Positions 9,817 through 20,188 of a stretch of 64,000 nucleotides of DNA are shown here, one piece after another. A program made the position numbers and the translations under genes. The DNA is from Cryptomeria japonica (lineage: Eukaryota; Streptophyta; Pinopsida; Cupressales; Cupressaceae): positions 696,450,083 through 696,514,082 of the forward strand of contig NC_081412.1 in NCBI RefSeq assembly GCF_030272615.1. The letters run 5' to 3'. The notes under the pieces were generated by a model. That model ran no database searches. It was not told the DNA's origin and saw nothing but the letters and a program-made list of their open reading frames with translations. Every line of letters begins with the position of its first letter. The stretch's first letter is position 1.

Positions 9817-12140
9817 CCACCTACTCCTAGGTAGGCCTTGGCAATTTGATAGGAAAGCAATACACCATGGGGAAAAGAATTCCTATACTTTTCAAAAAGA
9901 TGGGATTACCTATAAAATTCAGTCAATAGGAGATCAATAAGAGGGCAGATCTAAAGGTTCCAATGTGCTACTATTTTGTGAGAAGGAGTTCATAAACACT
10001 CTCAAATAAGGAGAAGGAGTGGGGTTCGCCCTTATTGTGAAACCAAAAGAGGAAAGCAAGGATAAGAAAGTAAGCATTCCCAATGAAGTGCAATAGATAC
10101 TAAATTAGTTCAAGGACATCATAAGTGATGGAACACCTACAACCTTTCCTCCTCAACATGCCATAAGCCACCAAATTGACTTCATACCCAGAGCCTCATT
10201 GCCTAATAAGGCAACTTACAAAATGACACTGGAGCATAATAAAGAGGTATCTAAACAAATCCAAGAACTCTTGGACAATGGTCTGATAAGGAAGAGCATC
10301 AGCCCATGCGTTGTTCCCACCATTTTGGCACCAAAGAAGGGAGGTACTTGGAGACTTTACACTGATTCAAGAGCCATCAACCTGATTACAATCAGGTATA
10401 GGTTTCCCATTCCAAGAATTGAAGATTTGATGGATTGTTTAGGGGGTGCTGAGTATTTTAGCAAGATAGACCTCAAGAGTGGCTACCACCAAATCTAAAT
10501 CAAGGAGGGAGATGAATGGAAAACAACATTCAAGACCATAGAAGGCCTTTATGAATGGCTTGTTATGTCATTTGGACTCACAAATGCCCCTAGCACATTC
10601 ATGAGACTCATGAATGAAGTACTCAAGGATTACATTGGTAAATTTGTTGTTGTTTATTTAGATGACATCTTGATTTTTAGTAAGTTTAAAGATGAACATC
10701 TTAAGCATATAGAGATTGTATTGAAGAAATTATGTGATGGGCAACTAACCATCAATTTGGAGAAATGTGAGTTTATGAAACAGGAGTTGGTATATCTTGG
10801 GTTTGTAATCTCAAGTGGTGATTTGAAGATGGATACCTCAAAGGTGGAAGCCATAATCAGTTGGCCTACACCTAAAACAACAAGTGAAGTGAGGAGTTTT
10901 CATGGCTTGACACAATTTTACAGGAAGTTCATCAGAGGATTCAGTGAGATATGTGCACCTATGCTTGATACAATCAAAGTAGGTGTAAAGACTTAAGTTT
11001 CAATGGACAAAAGAGGCACAAAATGGATTTGATCTTTTGAAGACAAAGGTAGCTACTCAACCGGTACTTGTTCTTCCAAGCTTTGACAAGCTCTTCACCA
11101 TAGAATGTGATGCAAGCAACATAACAGTTGGAGCGGTTCTAAGTCAAGACAATAGATCAGTTGCATTTTTCAATGAAAAGCTCAATGAAGCCAAGAAAAG
11201 GTATTCTTCCTATGATTTGGAGTTATATGCACTTGTATAGTCACTTAGGAAGTGGAGGCATTATCTATTACCTAAGGAATTTGTGGTTTATACTAATAAC
11301 CAAGCTCTTAGTTTTCTCAACTCACAAGAAAAGTTGAATCATAGGCATATCAAATGGGTAGAGTATATGCAGTTCTATACTTTCACCATTAAACATAAGA
11401 AAGGTCAATGCAATAAGGTTGTTGATGCATTAAGTAGAAGGTTGCTAATAGTTCAAGAAGTGAAGCTCAAGAGCATTGGAGTGGATAGTTTCAAAGGGTT
11501 ATACCAAGATGATGAAGACTTTGTTGCCATCTACAAGGTTTGTCAAGAGTTTAGAAATCATTTTCATGGTGAATATGCAGATTTTACCTTACAAGATGGT
11601 CTTTTGTTTAAAGGAGGATAGATTTGTGTACCTAGAGGGTCCATGAGAGAAAATTTGATGCAAGAGAAGAATTATGGTTGTTTAAGTGGACATTTTGGGT
11701 TGAATAAGACTTTGGAACTTGTCCAAAGATTCTACTATTGGCCAAAGATGCAAAGGGATATCAGAAAATATGAGGAGAAATGTGTGGTTTGTCAAAGGGC
11801 AAAGGGGACCTCTTCTAATGTTGGACTCTATCAGCCTTTACCTATCATAAACCGGCCATGGGAATGTGTAAGTATGGACTTTGTTGTTGGTTTACCCAAG
11901 ACCAAATTAGGATTTGATAGTATTTATGTTGTGGTAGATAGATTTAGAAAAATGGCCCATTTCATTCCATGTAAGGTGACTCATGATGCCAGTCATATTG
12001 CTCATTGTTTTTCAAGGAATTCATTAGGATTCATGGCTTACCCATCAATATAGTATCAAATAGAGATGCAAAATTCATTGGTCATTTTTGGAAAACTTTA
12101 TGGCAGAGATTGGATACTAACTTGTCTTTCAGCTCAACCT
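9817..12140 (+). pseudogene. Chromovirus A RT, RNase H and integrase N-terminal part (broken)
   Basis: After the end of protease (LLGRPWQF) comes RT with TDSRAINLITIRYRF, FSKIDLKSGYHQ and YLDDILIFS near 10654. An in-frame TAA lies at 10496-10498, and a frameshift near 10990 leads into RNase H. There CDAS and DLELYALV are kept, but the later Asp of the TDN-type motif is Asn (VYTNNQAL). Stops lie at 11238-11240 and 11619-11621. Integrase has an HHCC zinc region ending KCVVC, the first catalytic Asp in SMDFVVGLP and the second in SNRDAKF, with a frameshift near 12010. The frame stops at solo LTR I; the catalytic Glu is on its far side at 13708-13710. Confidence 0.9.
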
Positions 12141-13676
12141 TGATAGTTCTGATACTTAATATAAGTAAAAATCCAATAGCCAACAAGATGAGAGGGGGGG
12201 GTGAATCATACAAACTTAATCATCCATAAAAACATTAGATTCAACCTCGGTAACATATATATATCAATCATATAACCAAAAAATGTCAAACATGCAAACT
12301 CAAAAGCATATGAACAATATAAACCTCATAACACCAGATTTAACGTGGAAACCCAAATAGGGAAAAACCACTATGGGATTTCAAACCCACCAAGAAATAT
12401 ACTTTTCTAGAGTATGCTCGGTTAAAAGCAAATCCTGTTAAAGATTACAAACACATTGCTAGATGTGACCCGGTTAAGGGATTTCCCTCAGATCTGTTAG
12501 GATCTTCACTTTGTTAGAAGTGACCTTGTCAAAGGATTTCAAACACTCAATCAGAATGTCACCTTGCTAGAGGATTTACATATAAGACTGTTAAGTCCAC
12601 TCGGTTAAGATATTTCTTGTCACTTTCACAAAATAACAGTAATAAAGATATGTCTACAACTTCACATCTAAAAATGCTAAAGCAGATTCCTATTTGTTCA
12701 ATACAATTTAGACATAGAACTAATCTTGTCTATATGTTGGGCATCTACACTCTGTTATTCTAACAGGTCTTCAAGCTTCTGTGCTCGGTAATCACTATGT
12801 AGCATCCCTGTGCATACACTTGCCCGCATACATTATTTATCAACAGTTTCCTATTTATAAACAATCTTCTAACTGCTCAATCTCATTGATCACATTTCCC
12901 ATGATCAATCATAGCCACCAGATCTTCAATCTTGTCTAGGTTCAATGTATCTTTCGATCTGAAAATGTTTTACCCTGCCTTGGAACTTGTATTGTCACCT
13001 TGGAACTTGTGTTAGGGTATTTCAGTTCAATCTGAGTTGTAGATCTTCATGTCGACTTTCCATTGCCTTAGATTCGTTAACAAACTTCTTCCACGGCTTA
13101 CCAATCATTGATCTGCTCCAGCTCATCAGCTTCTTTCATTAAATATCACATGTAAACATTTAATGCATTCTGTTATAGCTCGGTTGTAACTCGGTAAATA
13201 CTAAACTTCACTCGGTAGACATTTTGCCTTCATTAACCGATAGCGATAACCTTAGGGTTTACCGACTAGGTTCCTTAGGGTTTACCGACTAGGTTCTTTT
13301 CCTGATAACATAGTATTGTATTAACCTTTACATTTTACAACATGTGTATGATGTTAAAACAAGCTAAAACATCATGATCTTATCATTGTCTGACTCGGTA
13401 GTAGTTGCCCATTGAATAACTTATCCCCTTATTCATCATATTCTTTCCTATATCTTTTACCGACTTCTTTATAATCTTCATATCATACTTCTCAAGATAT
13501 GGCAACATCATACTGAATTAGAAAATCAATTTCTTGACATCAATGACAAAATAATAATATCAAGATAGTAAAACATCTTTAATCAGTTATGTCCATAATC
13601 ATCAACAACCTTCTCAATATCCTTATTGAAATGTCAACAATCTTTCATTGTCTGTTATAATGTAATATTGCCAACA
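12141..13676 (-). repeat. Solo LTR I, Copia family of element H, antisense in chromovirus A
   Basis: This 1536-bp insertion is the reverse complement of the H 3' LTR along its length, including the poly-C tract (poly-G here near 12190) and the degenerate repeat array. It is flanked by the perfect TSD AACCT (12136-12140 and 13677-13681) and has TG...CA ends on the minus strand (TGTTGGCAAT to AACTATCA). No internal domain is present, so it is probably the product of recombination between two LTRs of an H-type element that had entered the A integrase. Confidence 0.92.
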
Positions 13677-14450
13677 AACCTACCATCCCCAAAAGGATGG
13701 CCAAATAGAGGTGGTCAATAGGACACTTGGTAACCTTCTTAGGTGTTTGACAAAGGAGTATGGACAAGCTTGGGATCAGATCATCCATCAAGCTGAATTT
13801 GCCTACAATGACAGTGTGAATAGATCAACCGGTAAGAGTCCTTTTGAAGTAGTTTATGGCCTTCATCCCAGGGGTGTGTTGGAGCTCAGAGATATTGGGA
13901 AGATGGAACAAAAGAGTGGACATGTTGTTGACATGGCTCAGTCCATGAAAGAGATTCATGAGAAGGTTAGGCAAGCCTTACTAGACACCTCTCAAAGAAT
14001 CAAGGACAAAGTGGATGAAAAGAGGAGGGATATTCAATTTGTTGTTGGTGACTTGGTCATGGTTCATTTGAACAAAGAAAGGCTTGAGAAAGGTGTCCCT
14101 ATCAAGCTTAAAATGAGGAGGATTGGACCATGTAAGATCTTAGCTAAGTATGGGCAAAATTCCTACAAACTTGATCTACTAGGGGACATGGCTTTATCTA
14201 CTATCTTTAATGTTGCAGACTTGGTGCAGTACAAAGGCACACTTCCAAAGGAATGTAGTAGAGTCTCAGAGGTCTCCCAATCACTTTTAGACCTTCCCTT
14301 GCCACTTGCATCTATGCTACAAGCCAAGAAGGTATTGGATTCAAGAATCCTCAAGAAGACTAGGCATATCACCTATATGGAACATTTGGTCAAGTGACAG
14401 CATCTTCCAGAATTTGAGGCCACTTGGGTACCTGAAGTATACTTTCATAA
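13677..14450 (+). pseudogene. Chromovirus A integrase C-terminal part and chromodomain (broken)
   Basis: The frame resumes after the duplicated AACCT with the catalytic Glu (13708-13710, in EVVNRTLG) and continues through a GPY/F-type module (RRIGPCKILAKYGQNSYKL). It ends in a chromodomain: VLDSRILKKTRHITYMEHLVK, a TGA at 14395-14397 where a Trp is expected, then LPEFEATWVPE. A C-terminal chromodomain defines chromoviruses and is thought to steer integration to marked chromatin. The nonsense codon in the chromodomain would cut off its C-terminal helix. Confidence 0.88.
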
Positions 14451-14498
14451 GCTTGGAATTTACCTCTCTTTGTTTCCTATCACTTGACTTCTTTCTCA

Positions 14499-14509
14499 TT
14501 GGGGGAGTA
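14499..14509 (+). promoter_or_regulatory. Polypurine tract of chromovirus A
   Basis: TTGGGGGAGTA lies directly before the 3' LTR start at 14510, in the position of the plus-strand primer. The 14451-14498 stretch before it holds no feature. Confidence 0.75.
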
Positions 14510-16105
14510 TGGTGCAGGAGCACCTAGTTTTACCTAGTTTTATTGATGCATTTTCCAAATTTTGGAGTGATTAATCATGTTTGGGATCAATTAAGGAATA
14601 ATGGACTATTGATAGGTCCACAAGTGTTTTTTGGAGTGATTTGAAGAGTGTTTGTTACCAAGGTGTGCTTGTTTTCTCAGTTTTGGCCAATGTGCCCTTG
14701 TAAGCCAAAAATGGCATTATTTTGAAAATAGTGTAAAATTCCTTGCAAGGCCTCATTAGGAATTTGGTAATGTTATTTTGATGTTAGGGAACCATCCTAG
14801 GGGGTTTAGAATGAATAGAACATAAATTGCAAAAATGCAAATTGGAGCATAAGTTGTCATTGTTGCTTGACAACTTTTGCAACTTTTTGAGTAACTTTTT
14901 AAAATTGATCAAATCGGTGGTTAGGAAACCAATGGGAGGTTGGTTATGAGAAAGGAGGAATATAAAATTCTTTTTCTATGATTGTAAATGGGTTGGAAAT
15001 TTTATGATCAGATTTTGAATAAAATTGAAGGCATTTTCCAGGTTTTTGCTTAAGTTTTGTAAATTTGGCTAAAGCAGTCCGTACCAGATGATCTAATCTT
15101 GGTAATTTCCTTTCATGGTGGATTGGTATATGGTGTTTTGGTTCTCATGAAGTAAATTTATCCTTTCTTAGTGCAGGTTTAGTGTGTGTTTACAAATTCT
15201 TTTCTACTGCATTGCTCTCGGTTTGAGTAAGGGTTTAAGGCCCTAGACATGGTTCCAACTTGAAATCCCATTGATTTTGTTCAATGGACCTTGGGATTCA
15301 AGTCATGGAACTTGTGAATAATGTACATATTATTTGTAGTGTCCTGAAGGTTTCTTGGAAACCATTTGCCATCATATCCTAAGCGAGCTCTGCCATAGCC
15401 CGGCTAGGGATATGACTGTCATTTTTGTCATTGCTTGCAGCGAAGATACAATGTGGATGTGCCAAGTGTTTGGAATGAAATAATGAAGTCTAATGGAGTC
15501 TTAGTAGTAGTAGGAAGGTGTGACAGGGTGTATTAAATAGTAAACCCTAATGGAGAAGACTAGCAACCCTTAAACCCTCAAAAAGAGCCATTTTTGGGGT
15601 TCGTACCTGTACGGCCATACCAAATAGGCTAACCTACTGATTCCAAAATTTTGTCCAAAAGGGTACTCAAATCACTAAGGCTCTTAGGAGGTATTTTGGT
15701 ATTTTTCTGGGCAATTACACAAAAACCGTGAAGGTAGGGCTAATAGGGGCTCTTAGGGCTACTAGGCCTAGAAAATAGCAAAAGGAGGAAGCGATGGGAA
15801 AATGTAGAGAAACCAAACAAAGAACCATGTGAATGGAATTGAAACACCTTCTCTACACGTCCTGAGACCCCTGCAAGTGTATGTTTGAGATTTGGCAACT
15901 GGAAGGTTGGATTTACTCTAGTGAATCACAGTTATGCTTGTGAGAAATAGGACCAACAAGTTGATAGGGAGCACTCTAAAGGAGTTCAGTTGTTTGCTTT
16001 GAAATTGGACAAGAGTGGGGTGTGAATGAGGTTGCAAACCCATCAAAACATCTTTACCCACCTATTATTCAAAGGTACAACTCTTTTGAAAGAGACTCCC
16101 CATCA
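14510..16105 (+). repeat. 3' LTR of chromovirus A
   Basis: A 1596-bp partner of 3570-5159 with the same TGGTGCAGG start and CCCCATCA end. It is followed by TSD copy CCAAG at 16106-16110. Confidence 0.92.
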
Positions 16106-16189
16106 CCAAGATATGCATAAATACCATTGATAAACACCATATCTGATAACTAGAAATATCTGGATCGCCAACAACACATCTAATCTACC
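16106..16189 (-). repeat. Fragment of the 3' LTR of Copia element F (second piece)
   Basis: This 84-bp spacer lies between chromovirus A and element C. Its left 5 bp are the A TSD and its right 5 bp (CTACC) are the C TSD. With both elements removed it bridges 3348-3569 and 52009-52154. Confidence 0.62.
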
Positions 16190-16884
16190 TGTAGCGTCAT
16201 AAAATTGTGACCCTTTCAATTATTTATCGCATTTGGGTCTTTGCATTGGCGAACGAATCCCTAAGCTTGATTGGAGACCTGAAACATGCTCATGCCACCA
16301 GCAACTTGCATTTTCCATCATTTTGCATTGTCTCTTAGTTGCTTCTTGTCCTAAATTAGGGTAGGGTAGGGGCGTGCCACCCCTGTCCCCCCTAGGACAA
16401 GAGCATTGTGCCCTTGTCCTAGCCCTATTTTGGGCCCCCTTTGGTCCTATCTTGCATTGGGCTTGTCAATTTTTGAGCGGGAAAAGTTTCCCTATGTCAG
16501 CCTAAGGTGGGAAATTACCTAAACACCCCTAGTTGGCAAGTATATAAGGAGCACTTCCTCTCTTATTTGCATAAGTTTGATAGGTGGATCATAATTTGAT
16601 AAGCGAAGTCGTTCATAAGCGTTCAAGCATTCAAGCATTCATTCAAACATTGAGCATTTCAAGTCTCCTTTCAAGGCTATGTGTTGCATTCAAGTTAAGG
16701 ATTCAACAATTTATAGGAGATTTCTATCAACACTCAAGACATCCTATTTCACATATCCATTCAAGAAAATTCATCTACAAAGGTATCAACCTTTCAATTA
16801 CATCCCCTCCTTGAGGTAGATTCACTTCAGACATTTCCTTTCATTTACTTGCAACATTTTCCAACCACTTGGTTAATTCCAAAA
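16190..16884 (+). repeat. 5' LTR of element C, left part
   Basis: It starts TGTAGCGTCATAAAATTG and matches 50789-51453 of the 3' LTR. A TATA box TATATAAGG lies at 16541-16549, with the matching copy at 51109-51117. It contains a C/G-rich stretch around 16370-16450. It stops at CCAAAA (16879-16884), where element D begins within a shared CAAAA. Confidence 0.9.
16541..16549 (+). promoter_or_regulatory. TATA box in the 5' LTR of element C
   Basis: TATATAAGG is conserved at the same place in the 3' LTR (51109-51117) despite divergence around it, as expected for the element promoter. Confidence 0.6.
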
Positions 16885-17310
16885 CTTAGAAAAAAGCTTC
16901 GAGGGTCTAGATTTCTGATTGTCTATAAAAGACAAGAGCATACTTTCCTACCTCTTAGATTTTTCTGAAAACATGAAAGACATATTTTTTCTTTAACCAG
17001 ATAGCAATTTAAGTGCCTAATAAAATACTAAATGAATACACAATGTTTAGTCGATTCTCCTTAGGCAACCTGCAAAACCAATATGTCAGCAGTCATTTTC
17101 TTCTTGACTCTTTGGCAAGCATATGTTTGATTGATAGATTCTTTGAAAAACATCCTGAAAACATTAAAATCCCAAAATTAGTTTCCAAAATAACATAAAA
17201 AATAAATATCAAAAGAAAATTCTAGCATGCAAACTATAAATTAAACTAATCTAACAAGAATTTCCATTTTTTATGACTATCCTAGTTATGACAGTTTTGA
17301 TAGTACTTCA

Positions 17311-17876
17311 CTCTGTCATTTATAACTTTTTAACCAGAAATAATTTGGAAAATCTCTTTGGTGTAAATGTGGAAAACTTTTATTTACAAAACATATTAAA
17401 ATTTTGGTTAGATCCAACGGTTCAATTAAAAAGTTATGTCCTCCGAACTGAGACCATTTTTTACTATCGCAGAAGAATAAGTAAAATGATAGTTCTGCAC
17501 TCTGTCAATCATAACTTTCAAACCAAAAATCTTTAGGAAAATCCCTTTGGTGAACCAGGAGAAAATATTTTGTTACACAACATATAAAAAATTGGTTTAA
17601 ATCCAACGGTTAAAAAAAATGTTATGCTCTCCAAACCGAGACCGTTTTTGACTGTCACAAAAGAATAAGTAAAATGATAGTCCTGCACTATGTCAATCAT
17701 AAATTTCTAACCCAAAACATTTAGGAAAATCTGTTTGGTGAATCTGTCGAAAACTTGGTTTTCAACAACATATAAAAAATTGGTTTAGATCTAACGGTTC
17801 AATAAAAATTTATTCCTTCCAAACTGAGACTATTTTTTACTGTCATAGAAGAATAAACAAAAAGAAAGATTTTTAT
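17311..17876. repeat. Three tandem ~188-bp repeats in the D leader (left copy)
   Basis: Units start at 17311, 17500 and 17688 with CTCTGTCATTTATAAC, CTCTGTCAATCATAAC and CTATGTCAATCATAAA. Each contains an ATCCAACGGTT-like box and a CCGAGACC-like box. The unit order is the same in the right copy at 34793-35357. Confidence 0.85.
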
Positions 17877-17946
17877 CTGCAAATTTAACACATGTTTATT
17901 AGTTATAAAAACCAAACATTAAATTTGTTCAAGAAATATTATAAAT

Positions 17947-17983
17947 CTTGTAGTTGTGGGTTCGATCCCCACGATGGGCGCTA
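17947..17983 (-). promoter_or_regulatory. Primer-binding site of the second D unit (decayed)
   Basis: The plus strand reads like the 3' half of tRNA-Lys ending GGGCGCTA, so the minus strand is the complementary primer site. The terminal TGG of the site has become TAG, and one more substitution separates it from the copy at 35421-35457. It would be a poor primer site. Confidence 0.78.
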
Positions 17984-18516
17984 GAGATGTGTGTGTGAAA
18001 AGTGAACTAAGAATCTGTATCTGCAAGACACAACACTTCAATTAAGTCATTACATGCATGGTTAATCAGATATAATCAATGAATAATAAACCATAACAAA
18101 TCGACCCATTGCCTTCTAAAAGATGCGAGTATAAGATTGCTCTAAGATTATTTAGCAATACCAGTGACTAGACAACATCAAGACGAAGGATTTTATCTAT
18201 ATGAACATGATGAATGCTAGATGGATGCAATATTAATCTAAAAAGATTTTTGCAATATTAAGCTAAATGATTTAAATCAATGTGAAATAATTAATATGCA
18301 ATATATCAATGAACCTAGAGCAAAAATAGTATAATAACAATATATTCTCCAACCTTTTTTTGAATGAGAGATGAGCCTGAATTTATAGAAAATTCAGAAA
18401 GAAACCAACGGCTAAGATCAAATGATGATGAGCGGTTAAGATTTTCCAAGAGGAAGCACAATCCAGGTGAATTGATGTGATTGGATGCTTTTCTCAATTT
18501 TAAAGGAAAGTGAACT

Positions 18517-20188
18517 TGTGTAGGAGAAAAAGTGACACTAAGCAAACAGGCCCTAATCTCACGTTCAACCACACACTTGTGGAATACGAAAGAGCCTAGA
18601 GGTATCACACAATTGGCTACTTCTTCTTGTGAAAGAGAGAGCCACGGGCTACCTATTAGGATTTCTATTCCTTTGTTGTAATTGAAAGATAAAATGATGC
18701 AAGTTCAATTCCTAACCCCAAAATGCAAGTATGAACTAATGACAAGATTGCAGAATTGAACTTAAACAATGGAAAGCTGTAAATACAAGGATAAGACAAG
18801 AATGCAAATGCGTACCCGGAGTTAAAATCTGACTGAAAATGTTCGGGACGGGGGCGCGGGCGCCACTGTCCTGATTCCGCCCCTGAAACTGCTCCGAAAA
18901 CTGCTGTTTTGCACTCTGGAAAAGCTGTCAAAAATGCTGAAAATGTTGTCTGTCAGGAGGACCAGGGCGCCCAGCGCCCCTGTCCCAGGGACCAGGGTGC
19001 CCAGCGCCCCTGTCCTGGCAGGACCAGGGCGCCCCACGCCCCTGTCCTGGTCTTTTGCTCTAAAATTTGGTGGGAAGGTCGGTCTCAGTCTGCTTCTCCC
19101 GGATCTGCAACCTGCGGCGTCGTCCGAGTCCCGAAACCTGCACTTATATCTGAAAAGGTGTTTGGGCGGCTATATAGGGTTTTGCCTTAGTCAAACCCCC
19201 GCTTCGGTGATTTCCACCTCCACGAATAGCCAATTTGTATTGTAAAATGTATTGTGTGTGCAGACCCAGTGTGTGTGCAAGGTCCTAAAATGCAAGAAAG
19301 CAAACTAGAGCAACCTAGAAAGTAAACCCTAATTGCTTGTAAATGATAATGTAAATGCTCTAAATCAAGATGCAAAGTGATCTAAAGCATGAATAAAGGA
19401 TATATTGAAGCTTATGCAAAGACATGAAAACAACATGAAATCATACCCAACCCTCAAGGGAGAGGTACAAGCCAATCTTCAGTCGGTAATCTCCTATTGT
19501 TCTTCAATGTCTTCAAAGCCCTAAATGGATGAATGAAATTGATAAATGCTTGATGGATGGATGTTGAATGTTGTTGAAGTCTTCAAAGATCTGCTCTTTC
19601 GCTGCATAGAAGATCCTTGAAAGCCAAAAATCGGATCCTTTCAAATGAAGAAAGAGAGCTCTTATATATGAAACCCTAGGTCTTAATTCCAACTTTTGGC
19701 CGACCTAGAGATTGAATCTCCCGCCAATTTCTTGGGGTTAAGCTTTATTTTATTATTGGATCGCGCTCCTAAAATTTCGGGAAAAATGTCCGGGACCATG
19801 TTGCACTCCGGGCGCCATGGTCCCGACAACTTTTCACCAAATTTTCAGGGCCGTCGGATATGATGACTTTAGAGCGAATCCCAAAGTTACAGCTGATTTC
19901 GAGATGTTTTGACCCCCGAAATCAAGCCCCCAAGTTCAAAATAGGACCTAATTAGGGTTTTTGATTAAATGATGTATAGGAGGAATAAAATGAAAAGGGC
20001 ACACTTTAATGAAAGGGCCCAACTTTATGATGTGGGAGATGATAAAATAGAACCTTAGACCTAATTAATTTAATTAATTAAGCGCTAAGGGGAAATGCAA
20101 TGCAAAATGCAAAATGCGCCAAGGCGGGTGCTAAACTAGGTGTGAAATTGTACCACCCTAGGAAGTGCGTACAATTTACGACGCTACA
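18517..20188 (-). repeat. 3' LTR of element B (left on the plus strand)
   Basis: 1672 bp, a direct repeat of 25169-26840. A TATA-like CTTATATA (minus strand TATATAAG) lies at 19661-19668. A GC-rich tandem repeat (18957-19053) of about 30-bp units built on GGACCAGGGCGCCCAGCGCC stands out from the AT-rich surroundings. The minus-strand polypurine tract is at 20189-20203. Confidence 0.93.
18957..19053. repeat. GC-rich minisatellite in the left B LTR
   Basis: About three units of a ~27-33-bp sequence starting GGACCAGGG and ending GCCCCTGTCC. The same array is at 25609-25705 in the other LTR. Related GGGCGCC-containing segments occur singly near 18845 and 19815. Confidence 0.85.

Larger units (their letters stand above)
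3570..16105 (+). mobile_element. Gypsy chromovirus A, full length with nested insertions
   Basis: The element is 12.5 kb, flanked by the perfect TSD CCAAG (3565-3569 and 16106-16110). LTRs of 1590 and 1596 bp begin TGGTGCAGG and end CCCCATCA. Internal order is gag, protease, RT, RNase H, integrase and chromodomain, which is the Ty3/Gypsy order and the chromovirus hallmark. Stops and frameshifts occur throughout, so it cannot encode its own proteins now. It contains solo LTR J, a 1.66-kb tandem duplication and antisense solo LTR I. Confidence 0.92.
16880..17987 (-). repeat. Truncated leader of the second D unit
   Basis: A direct repeat of 34362-35461. It holds three tandem units of about 188 bp (17311-17876) and a mutated primer site at 17947-17983. 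It has no coding capacity. Confidence 0.85.

Noticed and set aside
17311-17876. CRISPR-like direct repeats
   Set aside because: Units of 188 bp are adjacent with no unique spacers, and the setting is a plant retroelement leader.
17947-17983. tRNA-Lys gene fragment (also at 35421-35457)
   Set aside because: Only the 3' half with CCA is present, exactly next to an LTR end, and plant nuclear tRNA genes do not encode CCA. It is the primer site of element D on the minus strand.
18830-19160. CpG island or host gene promoter
   Set aside because: The GC-rich stretch lies wholly inside both B LTRs, so it belongs to the element.
18909-19245. Plus-strand frames over the GC-rich part of the B LTR (and 25481-25897)
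   Set aside because: They owe their length to the GC-rich minisatellite inside an LTR. There are two overlapping frames and no recognisable domain.
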